From JBLHKE01 sp047619485 (lineage in GTDB: Bacteria > Verrucomicrobiota > Verrucomicrobiia > Verrucomicrobiales > DEV007): a DNA stretch of 7,947 nt. Positions 5,628 through 7,947 of this stretch are shown one piece after another (the first letter of the stretch is position 1; each line of letters starts with the position of its first letter). The position numbers and the translations under genes are program-made. The stretch lies in NCBI GenBank assembly GCA_047619485.1, contig JBLHKE010000351.1, positions 1 through 7,947 on the forward strand, read 5' to 3'. A model generated the notes under the pieces. That model made no database searches. It was given only the letters and a program-made list of their open reading frames with translations, and was not told the origin of the DNA.

Positions 5628-7947
5628 TTAAGGGACGAGCTTGATTCGGTAAAATCGTCGGGTGTTGGGGGACGCGCTGGTGTCAATGTAGCTGGTGAGG
5701 CCACTGCCGCTGGCTGGCACGGTCGTGAGAGGCAGCCATGTCTCGAGGTCGTCGCAGTATTCGATCTCGTAGCTTAGGAGCGGATTGCTGACCCACTTGA
5801 GCGTGACGTCTCCGCTGACCGGGTCGAGGCTGTAGTCGTTCCAGGCGAGGCCGAATTCGTAGGCTCCCGGAGTCCCGCCGATGTCCTCGCTGCTCAACCA
5901 GTTGAATGGATCCATGTAGTCACCGTCTGGATCGATGATCTGCAGGCTGTAGCCAAAGCCATCCGTCGCTTTTGGCCAAGGGGCGTTGTCGTCGTAGTTG
6001 AAGTCGTGGATGAGGTTGCCGTCTGGATCACGCATGACAATTTTTTCCCCGCCGTTGGCGAGTTGGCCACCGGGCCATTGGAGGAGGACGACGGGATCAG
6101 GGCCGTAGAGGGCGACGAACCCGGCGATGTCGTTGGTGATGATCACCGAGTGCCCGGTTTCGAGGATGTAGGCGGGCAGCACCGTCGCATCGAACGGATT
6201 TCCCGCGTCGAAGCTGACGCCCTCCAGATCGATCGGGACCGCGCCGATGTTGGTGAGTTCGATGTATTCGACTGCGCTGCCGTTGGCACTGCTGTACATG
6301 ATCTCGGTGATGCGCAGGCCGGCGAGGTGGTCGCTGCTGACGTTCGGGTCGATGAGCATGACGTAGTCGAACTCGAATCGCGCATTCTGCGCAGTGCCGG
6401 TCGCAGCGAAAATCCCTCCCTGATTGGCGATGCTGCCGGCGGGGATCGCTCGTGTGTGGACGTTGATCCATTCCCCAGGTTCCCCGCGGTGTTCGAAGAT
6501 CAGTTGGTCGCCGAAACGGCGCATCCGCACGGTGGCGACATCGTCGGACCAGTTTAGGCTGGTGATCTGAGAGTAGCCCGCGCCGGTGGAACGCATGACG
6601 CGGAGGTAGTCGCCATCCTCCATGCCGAACGCGTAGCGTACGGTGGTTGCTCCCTCTTGGATCTCGGTGAGCATCCCGACGACGAAATCGCCCTGCTGGA
6701 GGTTGTCGAGTTTCAGATCGCTCTGCAGCGCCCAGTCGGTGTCCTGCGGAAGCATGCGCCAGATGGCCGGGTGGCTAGGGTTGGTCATGGTGAGTGGGCG
6801 TGCCTGTTCGTCCTCGATTTTCAGGACGAGCTTGCCGGGGCGATCGTCGAGCGTGTAGGAAGCGATTGGCGAATCCCCGTCTCGGACTTCGATATTCTCC
6901 AGCGTCCAGTAGCCCTCGAGGATCGGGTTGCCGAAAGAACTCCAACCGGAGGCCGCATAGACCGATGCCTGGCGCGTGAGGTTGATCGCGCCATTGTCAC
7001 CATCCTCCAATTCCAGGGTGATATCGTAGATGTCGGGGCGGGTGAAGCGGGCGGTCGTGATCGGAGCATTGGCTGGCGAGACCACGCCTGCACCGGCGGG
7101 TCCAATGATCCAGTCGCTAGTGATCGGGTTGCCCTCGGGGTCGTAGCTATCGCTGGCGTCGAGGTTCAAGGGGTCGCTCACCTGCAGATTCCAAGAACCC
7201 GGATTGGCGCTAATTTTGAAGACTGGCAAGGCGTTGCCTGTCTTGTTGACGGTGAACATCTCGGTGCTGATCACGTTTCCCTCTGCATCGGTCGCCTCCA
7301 CCGTCAGAGCATTGGCACCTTGTTGCAGCTGGATGTTTGCGAGTGTCCATGCGGTTTGTGTTGAGAAAATGAGCTCCGCTTCCGGGTGGCCGACGACCCG
7401 CACGTCGAAGGTCTCCCAGCCGCTCAAGCCGGCGAGGGCGATCGTGTCGGCGCTGGTACTGGCCGAGGAACCATTGCCGGTGGTGACGTCGAACGAAGCG
7501 CTAAAGGCTGAACCGATCTCGGTCTGGGCGCGGCCGACCCGGTTGTTGTGCCAGCTGGTGTAAGTGCCCTCGTTGGAGCTGTAGGAGTTGGACGCCGATT
7601 CCTCACAGTCGAACCAGGCCTGCAAGCGAGGTCCGGTGGCGCCGTAATCGTTGATCATTTTACCGATGTAGTAGTTGAGGCGCTGGCGGACGTAAGGCTT
7701 GTCGAAGAAATTACGAACGCCAGGCAGGTTGCCGATAAAGGCTGCACCGGAGTTTCCGAAGGTAAGGTCGGAGTCCCACTGCACCAGTTGGAATTTGCCA
7801 TCGCTGTAGCGCCGTAGGAAGTAGCCGTTCTTGCCGCGGTTGCGGGTGAGGGTATCCCAATCGTCGCACCAACCACGGGCGGCTGCGTTGGCGGCCATCA
7901 TGTCGATGTCTGCCATGCGCTCGATCTCCGCACGGGTGAACGAGTTG
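5628..7947 (-). CDS. CotH-type / lamin-tail-domain surface protein, N-terminus outside the window
   Basis: The frame is open through the right edge (NSFTRAEIER precedes the Met at 7916), so the visible part is a C-terminal fragment of 772 residues. The TAA stop is at 5630-5628. Numbering from the Met at 7916: residues 1-90 match the C-terminal part of CotH spore-coat-type kinases, with ID..MAAN, NGYFLRRYSDGKFQLVQWDSDLTFG and then VRQRLNYYIGKMI; the Asp residues of WDSD are the likely metal/active-site acids. Residues about 150-225 are an Ig-like module (LANIQLQQGANALTVEATDAEGN), 230-320 a PKD/cadherin-like module (LDASDSYDPEGNPI), 325-523 a concanavalin-like beta module (FVVGMLTEI ... FEFDYVMLID), and 530-687 a lamin-tail domain (LRITEIMYSSANGSAVEYIELTNIG). 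Residues 690-762 are a small C-terminal beta domain ending RFYRIKLVP. No membrane anchor or LPXTG motif is visible. It is probably a secreted or cell-surface protein, convergent with the sulfatase operon. Confidence 0.88.
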   Translation of the reverse strand, partial: NSFTRAEIERMADIDMMAANAAARGWCDDWDTLTRNRGKNGYFLRRYSDGKFQLVQWDSDLTFGNSGAAFIGNLPGVRNFFDKPYVRQRLNYYIGKMINDYGATGPRLQAWFDCEESASNSYSSNEGTYTSWHNNRVGRAQTEIGSAFSASFDVTTGNGSSASTSADTIALAGLSGWETFDVRVVGHPEAELIFSTQTAWTLANIQLQQGANALTVEATDAEGNVISTEMFTVNKTGNALPVFKISANPGSWNLQVSDPLNLDASDSYDPEGNPITSDWIIGPAGAGVVSPANAPITTARFTRPDIYDITLELEDGDNGAINLTRQASVYAASGWSSFGNPILEGYWTLENIEVRDGDSPIASYTLDDRPGKLVLKIEDEQARPLTMTNPSHPAIWRMLPQDTDWALQSDLKLDNLQQGDFVVGMLTEIQEGATTVRYAFGMEDGDYLRVMRSTGAGYSQITSLNWSDDVATVRMRRFGDQLIFEHRGEPGEWINVHTRAIPAGSIANQGGIFAATGTAQNARFEFDYVMLIDPNVSSDHLAGLRITEIMYSSANGSAVEYIELTNIGAVPIDLEGVSFDAGNPFDATVLPAYILETGHSVIITNDIAGFVALYGPDPVVLLQWPGGQLANGGEKIVMRDPDGNLIHDFNYDDNAPWPKATDGFGYSLQIIDPDGDYMDPFNWLSSEDIGGTPGAYEFGLAWNDYSLDPVSGDVTLKWVSNPLLSYEIEYCDDLETWLPLTTVPASGSGLTSYIDTSASPNTRRFYRIKLVP

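Noticed and set aside
5382..5777. Plus-strand open frame crossing the intergenic gap (131 residues)
   Set aside because: It starts with TTG inside the sulfatase, runs through the palindromes and into antisense of the next gene, with no ribosome site or protein-like composition.
6657..7364. 235-residue plus-strand open frame
   Set aside because: It is antisense to the well-supported CotH/LTD gene and its translation has no recognisable pattern.
1..7947. CRISPR arrays, tRNA or rRNA genes, insertion sequences, riboswitches
   Set aside because: No regularly spaced repeats, no cloverleaf-like or rRNA-like segment, no transposase and no terminal inverted repeats were seen; nearly all bases are coding.

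Overview
The window looks like part of the chromosome of a GC-rich, glycan-degrading bacterium of the Planctomycetota-Verrucomicrobiota group. I favour Verrucomicrobiota. Sulfatases next to secreted LamG proteins are abundant in both phyla. The CotH / lamin-tail surface protein that ends in a short 'EYCDDLETW...RFYRIKL' beta module is typical of Verrucomicrobiota. This placement is inference from gene content; there is no rRNA or other marker in the window.

Layout: (1) 1-1163 (+), the C-terminal three quarters of a secreted-type sulfatase whose start lies upstream of the window. (2) 1191-4082 (+), a 963-residue exported protein with a LamG (concanavalin-like) domain and a large, strongly patterned beta-rich remainder that I cannot assign to a known enzyme class. 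(3) 4079-5458 (+), a complete exported sulfatase with all type I active-site motifs. (4) 5459-5627, a convergent intergenic region holding two abutting palindromes, probably a bidirectional terminator and possibly a dispersed repeat. (5) 5628-7947 (-), the C-terminal part of a large surface protein: the CotH kinase C-terminal section, Ig/PKD-like modules, a concanavalin-like module, a lamin-tail domain (LTD) and a small C-terminal beta domain. Its N-terminus lies beyond the right edge. No stretch over 300 bases is without a gene.

Genes 1 to 3 are very tightly packed: a 27-base gap, then a 4-base ATGA overlap. They almost certainly form one operon. The simplest reading is a module for a sulfated polysaccharide: two exo-acting sulfatases with different specificities, plus a large secreted protein between them that binds and possibly cleaves the same glycan. 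The middle protein is the most interesting item here. The convergent CotH/LTD gene is a separate transcription unit with no evident functional tie to the sulfatase operon.
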